Source: Physella acuta (Eukaryota > Mollusca > Gastropoda > Physidae). From it: a stretch of DNA of 64,000 nucleotides. Of the stretch, positions 23,042 through 35,935 are shown one piece after another. Position 1 is the stretch's first letter. Every line of letters starts with the position of its first letter. Both the position numbers and the translations under genes were made by a program. The stretch is taken from the NCBI RefSeq assembly GCF_028476545.1, contig NW_026731698.1, forward strand, positions 558,001 through 622,000, written 5' to 3'. The notes below the pieces were generated by a model. That model ran no database searches. It saw only the letters and a program-made list of their open reading frames with translations, and was not told where the DNA came from.

Positions 23042-23399
23042 GGTCTGTCTTTACCATAACAATTTGCATATTTTGTTTCGTGAGGATGTTGAACTAACAC
23101 TTTATTGTTAGAGGTTGCTGAGGGGGGATAGTGTTAGAGAAGACAGTGTTAAGAGTGGTATCGTGCTGTGAGAAGATTACACTTCTTCATCGTTCGTAAT
23201 TGTAAAATTGTTTGGGATTCCACCAACACATTAAATATTACGTGCCAACATGTTATGCGCCTTAAAGAATGTTGACAAAGTTTTAAAACTGCTTTTCTTT
23301 CTGGATTTGCTTCCATAAACTTAGTCCACCCAAGAACAAACTACCGGGAGTTTTATTCTGGAGTTTTTTCTCCAAGTGTTTTGCTGTCCCCAGCTATCG

Positions 23400-23478
23400 A
23401 GCTATCTGCTTGGGGATTCGAACTCGGGATTTTTCGGTTTAGTAGTTATGAGCTTTACCGTTTGCCTATTAAAAAAAA
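23400..23478 (-). repeat. tRNA-derived SINE head
   Basis: On the minus strand the sequence reads 'ggtaaagctcataactacta', a spacer, then 'cgagttcgaatcccc'. The last part is a perfect pol III B-box (GTTCGAATCC) at a tRNA-like distance from an A-box-like start. A sequence resembling a SINE body ('tagctggggacagcaaaaca') continues toward lower coordinates. Family unknown. Confidence 0.45.
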
Positions 23479-24469
23479 CGATGCAACATTTACTTTTATA
23501 ACATTTGTTACAATTTAAAAACAGAATATAAATTTCCTTATTAGCGAATAATTTGACTAAGACTTAAAACAGAAGCCACTTCAAGAGGAAGGCACCAAGC
23601 AATCAACTTCAAACCCTCCACCAACACCGGAGATTTAACATCACTCCACCAAACCCCTACTAACATTCACATTCAAAAAGGGACGAACTCTCCTGACTGT
23701 TTACCCAGAAGTTAAAAAAGAACTTCATTGAGCTTGACCTTTCTCTGTCTCCCAATAGCCTTCAGATCTAATCTCAATGGAAACAGTCGCATTCTGGCCC
23801 CCCGTCCAGGGTCCACTAGACGAAATCCTTCTTTACACAAGGCTTGTTCGCTCTACGCCTCGACCACGTCACGGCCGCAAGCAAACACCACCACGCCAAG
23901 AAATGCGCGCTCAAGAAATCGTCTGCTTGAAGCAAACAAGGAAAGGTAACCCTATGTTACAGAACGCGGAGATTGAGAAAGCGACTTTGAAGCTGTTTAA
24001 ACTAGAACACAACCCTTCATTGAAAACTAATTTACCGGGACGGCCGACTTTAATTTTTTCTCCCAAAGATAATTAGCTTATAATGAATTTTTGGTCAGAA
24101 GATCAGCCTGCAAGCGAGACCGAATATACCCTTCAATAAGTTAAAAAATTTTCACATTTACATCATTAATTTACAATATTTGAGTTTAATATTTGATATA
24201 ACTGCAGTAAGATGAAAAAAAAATAATAAAAATAAATAAATAATTTATTTCTAATTATCCAAAATTCCAGATTTTGAAAAGCAATTTATTTTTTGTTTTG
24301 CCAAAAAAAAATAAAAATTTTATTTTGTCGATAACTTAAAAAAAAAAAAAAACTGACTAAACAAAATATTTAGAAATCGTGACGTAATTAAGCAACCACC
24401 AAAACGAGGCTTGACAACCGGTACGCTCGCTACCTTCTCCACACCTTAACGGCCCCGTTCCGCCCCATT

Positions 24470-24560
24470 GACCGTACGCATGCGTAGAGAATTGTTTTTC
24501 TTTTCGTTCCCCACTTCCGGTTGTCTGTCACACCAACAACAGCCATCTCCAGGCATCGTT
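24470..24560. promoter_or_regulatory. TATA-less housekeeping-type promoter candidate
   Basis: Within 75 bp lie the palindrome ACGCATGCGT (24476-24485, NRF1-like), ACTTCCGGTT (24512-24521, ETS) and GCCATCT (24542-24548, YY1-like). These three motifs often co-occur at TATA-less promoters of broadly expressed genes. A possible splice donor ('aaggtttgg', about 24598) follows on the plus strand. No gene body is recognised on either side, so this is motif-based inference. Confidence 0.3.
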
Positions 24561-24984
24561 ACAAGAAAAGTTCAAATCATATTCTAACGGTTCGTTAAGG
24601 TTTGGGTAATCATTTCGCTTGGTCTTTTTTTTTATTAACGAGTGCTTTTTGAAACTGACAGATTAGCAACTAAATAACATCAACCCCCCCCCCCCCATTT
24701 TTCTAGTGACCTTGACATTTATTGTTGCCATAGCCAAAGAATTATATTGCAAAATATTAAAATAAAGCACACAAGGTTAACTAACAAGACACATTTACCC
24801 CACGGGGAGGGGACGTTTGTGGATGTTTGTGGAGGGGGGTGGGTGGGGGGAGTCAAAGATGGAGTGATAAGAGGGGGGGGGGGGTCAGACAAATGCAGAG
24901 ACCGACCCGACGTTAACTGAGATGGCAATGTATATGTCAATAGGCAGTCACTTGTAGTCAGACGAAAATCTTCATCCTACTCAG

Positions 24985-25200
24985 GTCGCATTTTACCCCC
25001 GCTCAACAAATATCGCGCTTTAACCCCCCTTTCCCCCCCCCCCCACCACGACCACCACAAGACCCACGCAATCGAGCTCGCATTTTACCCCCGCTCAACA
25101 CATCTCGCACTTTAACCAATTTCTCCCCCCCCCCCAATTTCTACGCAGCTCAGATCGCATTTTACCCGCGCTCAATTCAGCTCGCACTTTACCCCCGTGT
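24985..25200. repeat. Degenerate tandem repeat, ~60 bp unit
   Basis: Three to four copies around 'cgcattttacccccgctcaa' and 'atctcgcactttaacc', interrupted by C runs. Confidence 0.7.
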
Positions 25201-25365
25201 CTGTTGACTTTACTGCCGTTTCTCGGTGGGGACAAACTTGCTGATGGCGACAAGAATTATGGGTAAAGTGTCAATCGTCGTCTGAAGGTTTGCGTGAGTG
25301 CACATGGGGAGGGGTGGAGTGGGGCATCAAAGGACGAAGGTAGATAGCTGAGAACGGTATTTGCA
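25201..25365. other. Spacer
   Basis: Short unique sequence between two arrays. Nothing recognised. Confidence 0.4.
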
Positions 25366-25797
25366 CAGTCGTCCGTGAAAGGGTTAACTTAGGCGCCTGG
25401 GAGAGGGTTAACAGTCGTTCGTGAGAGGGTTAAATTAGTGAGCCGTGAGAGGGTTGATTTATTTAGCCTTGATGGGGTTAATTTTGTCGTCCGTTAGAGG
25501 GTTAACTTAGACGTCCGTGAGAGGGTTAATTTAGTTAGCCGTGAGAGGGTTAACTTAGACGTCCGTGAGAGGGTTAATTTATTTAGCCGTGAGAGGGTTA
25601 ACTTAGACGTCCGTGAGAGGGTTAATTTATTTAGCCGTGAGAGGGTTAACTTAGACGTCCGTGAGAGGGTTAATTTAGTTAGCCGTGAGAGGGTTAACTT
25701 AGACGTCCGTGAGAGGGTTAATTTTGTCGTCCGTTAGAGGGTTAACTTAGACGTCCGTGAGAGGGTTGATTAATTTAACCGTGAGAGGGTTAACTTG
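25366..25797. repeat. Minisatellite, 24 bp unit with 48-bp dimer
   Basis: About eighteen copies of 'gtgagagggttaa' followed by either 'cttagacgtcc' or 'tttatttagcc'. In the middle the two types alternate strictly, giving a 48-bp dimeric repeat. At the left end copies are diverged. Confidence 0.9.
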
Positions 25798-26452
25798 TGA
25801 GGTTTTAACGCTTTCCTCAAGAGAAGTGTCAATGTTTAAAACTTAGACGGCGAGTTAATTAACTGGATCTTCATGTCTAAAGTTTAGGTTCTTTAATTAG
25901 GTCACAAGGTCAGGTTCTTCTTTTGTGACTAGATATAATTATTATGACCTTGTTAGTATATCAATCAGTCAGAAGGTCATGATCTTTAATATATAGAGCC
26001 ACAAGTCCATCACTTTTGATATATAACAAGATCATGATCTTTTATCTAAGACCAGAAGACCAAGATTTGCCTCATTAGGTTAGGCTAAAACGACGTGAAG
26101 TTGAAATCTAAATATTGATTCTACTATTGATAGCAACGAGAAGGCAATGAAAGAGGTTTAGGGTGACATGCTAAGTACTAAAGTAAATTTAACGTTTGGG
26201 CATGAGATCTTCCTATAACTACATACACAAGTTTAGCAGGAAATTTTAAATAAAAAAGTTTGTCAGGAAGCAGTGATGATTTATAGAAAAAAAAAATCGG
26301 GTTTTTTTTTCTAGCCCCCCCCCCTCCCCCCCCCCCCCTTCCCGTCATCAGGAGGTCAAACAATAAAATGTGTTTAGAAGGATCGTCACATTTCAGGTCG
26401 CTCTCGGTTGATCCTAGGGTCTCGTTAAACATCGCGGGGGGGGGGGGGGGGT
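25798..26452. other. Non-coding stretch, no gene seen
   Basis: AT-rich. Paired C runs at 26315-26338 and a G run at 26436-26451 could pair with each other. No gene seen. Confidence 0.4.
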
Positions 26453-26770
26453 GTTGTCACAGGGGTCATTTTTACAGGGGTTATTGTCATTTTCACAAGG
26501 GGTAGCTGTTACAAGTTTTTTCCATAAGAGTTAATTTTTCTTAGGGGTCATGGATACAGTTGGTTAGTGTCACAGGGGTCGTTATCACAGGGGTCGTTAT
26601 CACAGGGGTCGTTATCGCAGGGGTCGTTATCAAAGGAGTCATTGACACAATTGGTTAGTATTACAGGGGTCGTTATCACGGGGGTCATTGTCAAAGGGCT
26701 TATTATCTCAGGGGTCTTAATCACAGGGGTCATTGTCACAAGGGGTCGTTGTCACAAGGGGTGATTGTTA
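26453..26770. repeat. Minisatellite, 15 bp unit
   Basis: About eighteen copies of 'gtcgttatcacaggg' and diverged relatives. The longer phrase 'acaattggttagtatta/acagttggttagtgtc' occurs twice within it, marking an internal duplication. Confidence 0.85.
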
Positions 26771-27186
26771 AACGAACGTTTCTTTTGGCGACCACATCCG
26801 GCAAACAACAATTAATTACGTCGGCGGATGAATTATAGCCCTCAGGTTTTAATTAGTTCCCATTAATAACTGCCCACTCCCACCCTCAAGCGCTATTCAA
26901 ACACAATCAAAAGGACCGCAGCACCGCCTTGCGTGCGACTGTTTACATCTTTCTCAGATATTCTTCCGCGCTGTTCAAGAAAAAACGTCCTAAAAAGTGT
27001 CAAACTAACTTCCGAATATTTTTTTTTTTTGAAATTCGCTTTTTAAATATCGCTCATGATTCTTTCAATCAATAAATGTGGGTTGTTTTTTCAACTTACA
27101 CAACTAAATTCGATTTTTTATTGACAAAAATAGAGAGGATACTATTTACTCAATTAACTATGTTTCTGTTAACATCAATAAGCGGA
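26771..27186. other. Non-coding stretch, no gene seen
   Basis: AT-rich unique sequence. Nothing recognised. Confidence 0.45.
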
Positions 27187-27545
27187 ATTCTATCCACACA
27201 ACTATATGGGATACTATCCACACAACTAGATGGGATACTATCCACACAACTAGATGGGATACTATCCACACAACTAGATGGGATACTATCCACACAACTA
27301 GATGGGATACTATCCACACAACTAGATGGGATACTATCCACACAACTAGATGGGATACTATCCACACAACTAGATGGGATACTATCCATACAACTAGATG
27401 GGATACTATCCATACAACTAGATGGGATACTATCCATACAACTAGATGGGATACTAACCATACAACTAGATGGGATACTATCCACACAACTAGATGGGAT
27501 ACTATCCACACAACTAGATGGGAAACTATCCACACAACTAAATGC
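27187..27545. repeat. Minisatellite, 24 bp unit
   Basis: Fourteen to fifteen copies of 'actatccacacaactagatg' plus 'ggat'. A run of four adjacent copies reads 'ccatac' instead of 'ccacac', so a variant spread locally. Because 24 is a multiple of three, frames stay open on both strands (octapeptide repeats); I do not call them. Confidence 0.93.
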
Positions 27546-28127
27546 GATTCTTTAATTACAACAAAATCCGTATCTCTTCAGACATCAACTTATGAATCTG
27601 TTCACACGATCGAATAATTTTCTATACAAACACCTAAGTTGTATTTTTAAAATACATAACTGAATATTTTGCTGTACACCTAACTATATAGGAATCTATT
27701 TAAACACCTGCACGTTTACTATTCACACATCATGTGTGGTATTAACATCAGTCTTATTCTGTAAACACCAGGCCAGTCAAAACATATGTTAGGCGAGACG
27801 GGAAATCAATGCAAGAAATCCAAACATCAAACCAACAAAAATATTTGTGTGATAGACGGATCCGGGTCTATTGTCTTACCCGACAACCCATCTGTCATAC
27901 AAGATTGAGAATAACCCATGTCTGACAAAGTATATGACCTCTGTATTGAGCGTAAGGTTTTTTTAGAAAGGTTTAATTGAAACAATCATTTGTGAGAGAT
28001 CTTTTGAAGTCTCGTGTTGTTTTTTTTGGGTCTTGTAATTGGGTTTCTTTGTCCGGGTGTAGGCAAGTGGAGATCACGTTCGTGTTTGAGTCAGGCTGTA
28101 GACGTGATGGTAAACACGGCGTGACAA
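27546..28127. other. Non-coding stretch, no gene seen
   Basis: AT-rich unique sequence between two large arrays. Nothing recognised. Confidence 0.45.
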
Positions 28128-29371
28128 TACATACAGGGTAGACGTGACAGTAGAGGGTAGACGTGACAGTAGAGGGTAGACGTGACAGTGGAGGGTAGAC
28201 GTGACAGTACACATAGAGGGTAGACGTGACAGTACACATAGAGGGTAGACGTGACAGTAGAGGGTAGACGTGACAGTAGAGGGTAGACGTGACAGTAGAG
28301 GGTAGACGTGACAGTAGAGGGTAGACGTGGCAGCATAGGGTAGACGTGACAGTAGAGGGTAGACGTGATAGTAGAGGGTAGACGTGACAGTAGAGGGTAG
28401 ACGTGACAGTAGAGGGTAGACGTGACAGTAGAGGGTAGACGTGACAGTAGAGGGTAGACGTGACAGTAGAGGGTAGACGTGACAGTAGAGGGTAGACGTG
28501 ATAGTAGAGGGTAGACGCGACAGTAGAGGGTAGACGTGGCAGCATAGGGTAGACGTGACAGTAGAGGGTAGACGTGACAGTAGAGGGTAGACGTGACAGT
28601 AGAGGGTAGACGTGACAGTACACATAGAGGGTAGACGTGACAGTAGAGGGTAGACGTGACAGTAGAGGGTAGACGTGACAGTACACATAGAGGGTAGACG
28701 TGACAGTAGAGGTTAGACGTGACAGTAGAAAGGTAGACGTGACAGTAAAAGGTAGACGTGACAGTAGAGGGTAGGCGTGACAGGGTAGACGTGATAGTAG
28801 AGGGTAGACGTGACAGTAGAAGGTAGACGTGACAGTAGAGGGTAGACGTGACAGTAGAAAGGTAGACGTGACAGTAGAAAGTAGACGTGACAGTACACAT
28901 AGGGGGTAGACGTGACATTAGAGGGTAGACGTGACAGTAGAGGGTAGACGTGATAGTAGAGGTTAGACGTGACAGTAGAAAGGTAGACGTGACAGTAAAA
29001 GGTAGACGTGACAGTAGAGGGTAGACGTGACAGTAGAGGGTAGACGTGACAGTAGAGGGTAGACGTGACAGTAGAAGGTAGACGTGACAGTAAAAGGTAG
29101 ACGTGACAGTAGAGGGTAGACGTGACAGTAGAGAGTAGACGTGACAGTAAAAGGTAGACGTGACAGCAGAGAGTAGACATGTCAGTAGAAGCTAGACGTG
29201 ACAGTACACATAGAGGGTAGACGTGACAGTAGAGGGTAGACGTGACAGTAGAGGGTAGACATGTCAGTACACATAGAGGGTAGACGTGACAGTAAAAGGT
29301 AGACGTGTCAGTAGAGGGTAGACGTGACAGTAAAAGGTAGACGTGACAGTAGAGGGTAGACGTGACAGTTT
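28128..29371. repeat. Minisatellite, 19 bp unit, 1.2 kb
   Basis: About 65 copies of 'gagggtagacgtgacagta'. A longer variant with an inserted 'cacata' recurs at irregular intervals, and a 'aaaggtagacg' variant dominates the right half. The minus strand stays open in several frames (Thr-Ser-Thr-Leu-Tyr-Cys-His-Val type repeats), which is a consequence of the unit and not evidence of a gene. Confidence 0.95.
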
Positions 29372-29944
29372 GCTTGGTTTTGTTCTGCAGATGTTCCTCC
29401 TTTGTCTAGTAAGTCTGTGTATGTTCAATATTATTTTGTTATTGAAGCTTATAATTAGTTAAGCAATTCTGTGTGTATATTTAGGGTCGGCTAAGTTTTC
29501 TGATAAAAATAGAAAATTGAGTGTTATGTTAAAGTTTAAATTACGTGAATATAAAAAAAAATGTTCCTGGAATTTTATTTTTTTTAAAAGACAAGTTCTC
29601 TGCAACCTTATGGCGACACACTTCCCCGGTAATCAAGTATAAAAATATTTGTGTAGCCACGTGATTCCCGTATCAAATTGTATTATGTCCGCCGTGTTTG
29701 CCCGTTCCTCCCCTCAAGTTGTTTTCAACAGCCTGCTCACAACGCCCAAACATAATTCGCTAGAGTACACAGGGGCGACCACCCAGCCAGGGGATCAAAG
29801 TTGTCTCCCCTATAAGAAAATCTCGACTTCCCTCCCCTTATTATTGATCACGTGCTATGAAAGACGTGAGGTGGAGTTTCTACTTCCGCTCACAGGGGAG
29901 GTAATTCGGTGTTTGGAATTTCAAGCGTCCTTCAAATCAGGGTA
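29372..29944. other. Non-coding stretch, no gene seen
   Basis: A 98-codon plus-strand open frame (29649-29945) resembles no known protein. The left part is very AT-rich. Confidence 0.4.
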
Positions 29945-30170
29945 AATATGCAACTCATCAACATCTTCAAACTTGAATCGTCAACAGCTTCAAACTCAAG
30001 TGAATCAACATAATCTAACTAAAGGAAATCAACCTCTCTGAACTCAAGTGAATCAACATCTAACTCAACTCGTCAACACAACATTCGAATTTGAATTGTC
30101 AACACCTTTTTACTCAAGTGAATCAACATTTAACTCAACTCATGAATATTTTCTAACTCAGGTTAGCAAC
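29945..30170. repeat. Degenerate tandem repeat, ~33 bp
   Basis: Six to seven diverged copies of 'actcaagtgaatcaacat' with variable linkers. Confidence 0.7.
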
Positions 30171-30286
30171 AGCTGACAACACTCACGTGGTTGGGGGTAG
30201 TTTTAGGTGATCTGTTCATAACTTACGGACACTTGTATTGTCCTGCCATTTCCTGTCTTGTCCTGTCCTATGATGTCTTGCCTTTG

Positions 30287-30362
30287 TTGTCATATCGTGC
30301 ATACCCTGCCCTATCCTGCCTTATTCTGCCCTATCCTGCCTTATTCTGCCCTATCATGCCCA
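30287..30362. repeat. Short 10-20 bp repeat
   Basis: Tandem 'ctgccctatcctgccttatt' with flanking 'tcctgtc' echoes. Confidence 0.75.
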
Positions 30363-30525
30363 CTATATCTCATAGTCTTACCCTTGTGTCTTGTTTTCCT
30401 GTTGGTTATATTTTTCTTGTCTTGCCATTGTATGTTATCCTGATGTTTACTAACTTGTATGTTGGTTTAAGTATATGACATGACATACACTAATATGTCA
30501 TGTCTCTGTTCGCGTTTGTTGAGGC

Positions 30526-30795
30526 TATACATAGGCTATATAAAGGCTGTATAGAGGCTATATAGAGGCTATATAAAGGCTGTACAGAGGCTATACAGAG
30601 GCTATATAAAGGCTGTATAGAGGCTATACAGAGGCTATATAAAGGCTGTATAGAGGCTATATAGCGGCTATATTGAGGCTGTATAAAGGCTGTATAAGAC
30701 TGTAGAGACTATATAGAGGCTATATAGAGGCTATGTCGAGGCTATATACATGCTATATACAGGCTATATACATGCTCTATAGAGCCTATGTCGAG
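30526..30795. repeat. Minisatellite, ~10-11 bp unit
   Basis: About twenty-five copies of 'gaggctatata' and 'aaggctgtata', very AT-rich. Confidence 0.88.
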
Positions 30796-31319
30796 GCATC
30801 TGGGTCTGGATCTGTGCAGAAGATGGATCTTGAAGCAGTAACTCGCAGACTCTCCTGTAATATTACATTTTATTTTAGAAAATACACCAAAAAATTACAT
30901 TTCGGTGATTGTAAAATAATTTGTCACTTTTACGTGAATCGTGTGACACAAAATATTTTGTGTTACAATAGAGGACTGCAATATCTGTTGTCTCGTTTAG
31001 AATATACAGACAATTTTAATCTCAATATCCATTCATTCTTGACTTGAAAAGCTCTTTGTTTTTACAAGCTGCGGTCCCTGAAAATGTTGGAGTAGGAACA
31101 GGTTTATGAATAAACCGGGAGTGATCTCCCCTAAACTTTCTCGAATATTCTTATATAACTTGGAATATAGACATGATTTTTAATTGCTTAAACTTTTAAA
31201 AATAGAATAGATTCTCATGGAAAAAAAGAATTGCGCACCAAGCGAACGCCAAAACAAAATGTGCATAATTACTAGTACTTTATAAATTTACATGCGTTTT
31301 TTGAGAAATCGGAAATAGC
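30796..31319. other. Non-coding stretch, no gene seen
   Basis: AT-rich. No recognisable coding sequence. Confidence 0.45.
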
Positions 31320-31760
31320 GTAAATTAGTACTTCCGGTCAACGGAAATTACTCAAAATTTGACAGAAGGCAGAGAATTAGATCTTTTACTTACAAGTGAA
31401 ATTTCATTTATCTATCTGAAATAGTACTCAAATTATAGGCTTTTGAAAAATTCAAAGTAGAAAAAGTATCACTTCCGGTTATCGGAAATCGCTCAAAAGT
31501 TGATCAGGATCTACGATTTTGATAAAATACTTATATATGAAATTTCATCAACCTAGCTGTAACGGTACTCAAGTTATCGTGTTTACACACACACACACAG
31601 ACACACACACACATACACACAGACATACGGACAAGATTGCAAAATTATGATTTTCCGTATCAGTGAGGTGTAAAACGTCGAGATTCTTAAAAATCTCGAT
31701 TTTTTTTGCACGATTACAAGACTTTCTCTATACTTCGTATATACGAGAAAGTAAAAAAGT
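31320..31760. repeat. Unclassified interspersed-type repeat with internal duplication
   Basis: Two diverged copies about 139 bp apart share 'acttccggt..tcggaaat', 'gaaatttcat' and 'ggtactcaa'. They are followed by a CA microsatellite (31586-31622) and two short hairpins: CGAGATT/AATCTCG near 31679 and CTTTCTC/GAGAAAG near 31722. The layout suggests the end of a dispersed element, but I cannot name the family and see no clear termini. Confidence 0.4.
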
Positions 31761-32497
31761 GTTCGTGTCACCTTTCTGTTAAAAATAAAACTACATCCCT
31801 GCAACAACAAGTTCAATGAATAAAATTAGGGTGTGACGACCTTTGACCTAGGTCAACCAGCCACACCTTTTTACAATGAACACATTTATTTTCGTTGAAC
31901 ACCTCTCTATTATATCTGCTTCACCATCGCCTGCTCTCCTCATAAAACACCCCCACCCCACATTTTCTAATACGAAAATTAGTTTTCCAAAATAATAAAA
32001 AAAAACTACAAAGAATGGTTATCCGTATTTTTTAAACGACGGACGATAGTACCCATGCAACCTGACGACTTTTGTCGAGGCTTAACCACATTAAATCCCT
32101 TTAGCCTCGACAGTCGACGGTCTAACATAAAAAGTCGAATCTATTTTTTTGGCGACCATCACCGCTAAAACCAGCGGATCTCCAGTAGTCTCCAGTAAGC
32201 CCATGAGATGCGTATCTAACCCAGGTTGCCAGATCACACGCTCGACATTCAGCGGCAAAATGAAAGCCATAAAAGAAAATATTCCCACTATCTACCGGCA
32301 TCACGGTCCAGGCGACGGTTTAACAGACACCAGGGGTGGGACATAGGGGAGGGGGGGGGGGGTCGGAGATTTAAGCCTGGGTTCGTGTAACCAGGCCCGG
32401 AGGGTGGGGGCGGGGGGACGGGTATTATAACCAAGATGTTGAAAGGGACATAACCAGGTTGATGCGAGGGGAGATAATTGAGGAGATAAATTGGATG
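31761..32497. other. Non-coding stretch, no gene seen
   Basis: Contains a G run at 32349-32360. Short open frames at 32091-32346 lie on both strands and match nothing known. Confidence 0.4.
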
Positions 32498-32910
32498 GGT
32501 GGTTGTTCGGAGAGGTGGTTGTTGGGATATGTGGTTGTTGGGATAGGTGGTTTTTGGGATAGGTCGTTGTTGGGATTTTGGATAGGTGGTTATTGGGATA
32601 GGAGGTAGTTGGGATAGGTTTGGGATATGTGGTTGTTGGGATAGGTGAGGTAGGTGGTTATTGGAATAGGTGGTTGTTGGGATTGGTGGTTTTTGGGATA
32701 GGAGGCAGTTGGGATAAATGTATGTTGGGATTAGTGGTTGTTGGGATAAATGATTAGGTGGTTTTTGGGATAGGTGGATATTGGGATACGTAGTTGTTGG
32801 GATAGTTGATTGTTGGGATAGGTCGTTGTTGGGATTTGGGATATGTGGTTATTGGGATAGGTAGTTATTGGGATAAGTGGTTAGGTGGTTGTTGGGATAA
32901 GTCATGTAGT
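32498..32910. repeat. Degenerate minisatellite, ~16-18 bp
   Basis: About twenty-four diverged copies of 'ggtggttgttgggata', with many substitutions and length changes, so this is an older array. Confidence 0.85.
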
Positions 32911-33103
32911 TGCAGGGTCAGGTCCGGTGGTTATTGAGACCTGATAACCTGAAGTTGGAGATCCATTAAAAAAGATGTGAGGCAAGTTTGAATGGATTAG
33001 CAGGAACAGCGAGAAATTTTGTTGATAAGCTTTGTTGAAGTGTTAGTGCGGGATATAAAGGCTTCATGGGTAGACATCGCTGCTCGACCATTTATGGGAT
33101 TCA

Positions 33104-33530
33104 CTGGTGTAATGTGGGCTTCATTGTTGTAATGTGGGCTTCATTGTTGTAATGTGGGCTTCATTGGTGTAATGTGGGCTTCATTGGTGTAATGTGGGCT
33201 TCATTGGTGTAATGTGGGCTTCATTGGTGTAATGTGGGCTTCATTGGTGTAATGTGGGCTTCACATGTGTAACATGGGCTTCATTTGTGTAATGTGGGCT
33301 TCACATGTGTAACATGGGCTTCATTGGTGTAATGTGGGCTTTACTGGTGTAATGTGGGCTTCACTGGTGTAGTGTGGGCTTTACTGGTGTTATGTGGGTG
33401 TTACCGGGCGAGAGTGGGCTTCATCATTACATTGTGGGATTTGCTGATTTATCGCTACGTTTTCACAAGGCTACACTTCCGTGGTGTGGGCTTTACTGGT
33501 GTAATGTGGGCTTTACTGGTGTAATGGCTT
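33104..33530. repeat. Minisatellite, 20 bp unit
   Basis: About sixteen copies of 'gggcttcattggtgtaatgt', uniform on the left and decaying to the right. Two isolated copies follow after a short break near 33430-33485. Confidence 0.9.
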
Positions 33531-33595
33531 AACCTCGCTTTATGTGTAAGGGTAACAGAGAGACATGGATAGAGTGCTGAGTTTATCAGTTACAT

Positions 33596-33620
33596 GTGAG
33601 TGTGTGGGGTGTGTGGGGTA

Positions 33621-33662
<42 letters not shown>

Positions 33663-33765
33663 ATGTCTGTGTGTGTGAGGTATGTCTGTGGGTGTATGGG
33701 GTGTGTGAGGTGTGTGGGGTAGGACTGTAGTTGTGTGTGGGTGTGTGGAGTATGTATGTGGGTGT
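33596..33765. repeat. GT-rich microsatellite
   Basis: A pure (TG)n tract of about 32 bp near 33626 is surrounded by 'gtgtgtgaggtatgtctgtg' repeats. Confidence 0.9.
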
Positions 33766-34720
<955 letters not shown>

Positions 34721-34993
34721 CTTGCATGTAAAAAAAGAGGACGAGAGATAGAGAGAAGAAGGATAAATAAAAGTATAAAAATAACTAAATGGTTATAATA
34801 GAACAGGGACTGTGTGAGAGAGAACAATGTAGATATAGAAAGGGGAAAGAGAAACAGGAACCGAAGGTAAAGAGAGAGTAAAGATATAGAGAATAGGTGC
34901 ATCTAACTCTCTGTAACGTACAGATTTACCCACGAAATAATAAACCCATTGTCCCGATCAAATTATCAGTTTAATGTTTCTCTTTATGACGGA

Positions 34994-35265
34994 CAATCAT
35001 GTGCATCATAAACATCATGTACATCATGTACATCATAAACATCATGTGCATCATGTACATCATGTACATCAGAAACATAAACATTATGTACATCATAAAC
35101 ATCATTTACATCATAAACATTATGTCCATCATATACATCATGAACATCATGTCCATCATGTACATCATGAACATCATAAACATCATGAACATCATGTCAT
35201 GTACATCATAAACATCATGTACATCATAAATATCATGTGCATCATATACATCATGTACATCGTAA
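34994..35265. repeat. 9-bp repeat, 'catcatgta' type
   Basis: About thirty copies of 'aacatcat' and 'gtacatcat' in irregular order. Confidence 0.9.
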
Positions 35266-35484
35266 ACTTATGCCAGAACTCGCGAGTTTCCCAAAAATTT
35301 TCCAATTTTCTGGTTCGTAGAACTCTCTTTGGTAGCCTGTAGGCACATCTGTAGGTATCTAACGCGCTTTATGATAAGAGTAGCAGGTTTCTTGTAATGT
35401 TCCTCCAACTTGTCACGCTCAGAAATGATTTAATTACACAAACTAAAACTTTAAACACTTCCCAAATTACTATATTTAAAAATT

Positions 35485-35935
35485 TTAGGGTTATAGAATC
35501 TAAGAATTTCAAAGTTATAGAATCTATGAATTTCAAAGTTACAGAATCTAAGAATTTCAATGTTACAGAATCTAAGAATTTCCTATTTATAGAATCTAAG
35601 AATTTCCTATTTATAGAATCTAAGAATTTCAAATTTATAGAATCTATGAATTTCAAAGTTACAGAATCTAAGAATTTCAAAGTTACAGAATCTAAGAATT
35701 TCAAAGTTATAGAATCTAAGAATTTCAATGTTACAGAATCTAAGAATTTCAAAGTTATAGAACCTAAGAATTTCAAAGTTACAGAATCTAAAAATTTCCT
35801 TTTTATAGAATCTAAGAATTTCAAATTTATAGAATCTAAGAATTTCAAAGTTACAGAATCTAAGAATTTCCTATTTATAGAATCTAAGAATTTCCATGTT
35901 ACAGAATTTAAGAATTTCAAAGTTGTAGAATCTAT
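35485..35935. repeat. Minisatellite, 24 bp unit, open on both strands
   Basis: About nineteen copies of 'gaatctaagaatttcaaagt' plus 'tata/taca'. A 193-codon plus-strand frame (35397-35978) reads an octapeptide repeat (F-K-V-x-E-S-K-N), and a 183-codon minus-strand frame covers almost the same span. Since 24 is a multiple of three, both can stay open without selection. I keep it as a repeat. Confidence 0.85.

Larger units (their letters stand above)
23042..24984. other. Non-coding stretch with SINE head and promoter-like patch
   Basis: AT-rich apart from a GC-richer block at about 24400-24560. Plus-strand open frames at 23728-24076 in two overlapping frames resemble nothing known. Confidence 0.4.

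Noticed and set aside
28073-29180. Minus-strand frames of 150-275 codons across the 19-bp array
   Set aside because: Several frames are open at once over the same repeat, and the peptides are simple repeats of the unit.
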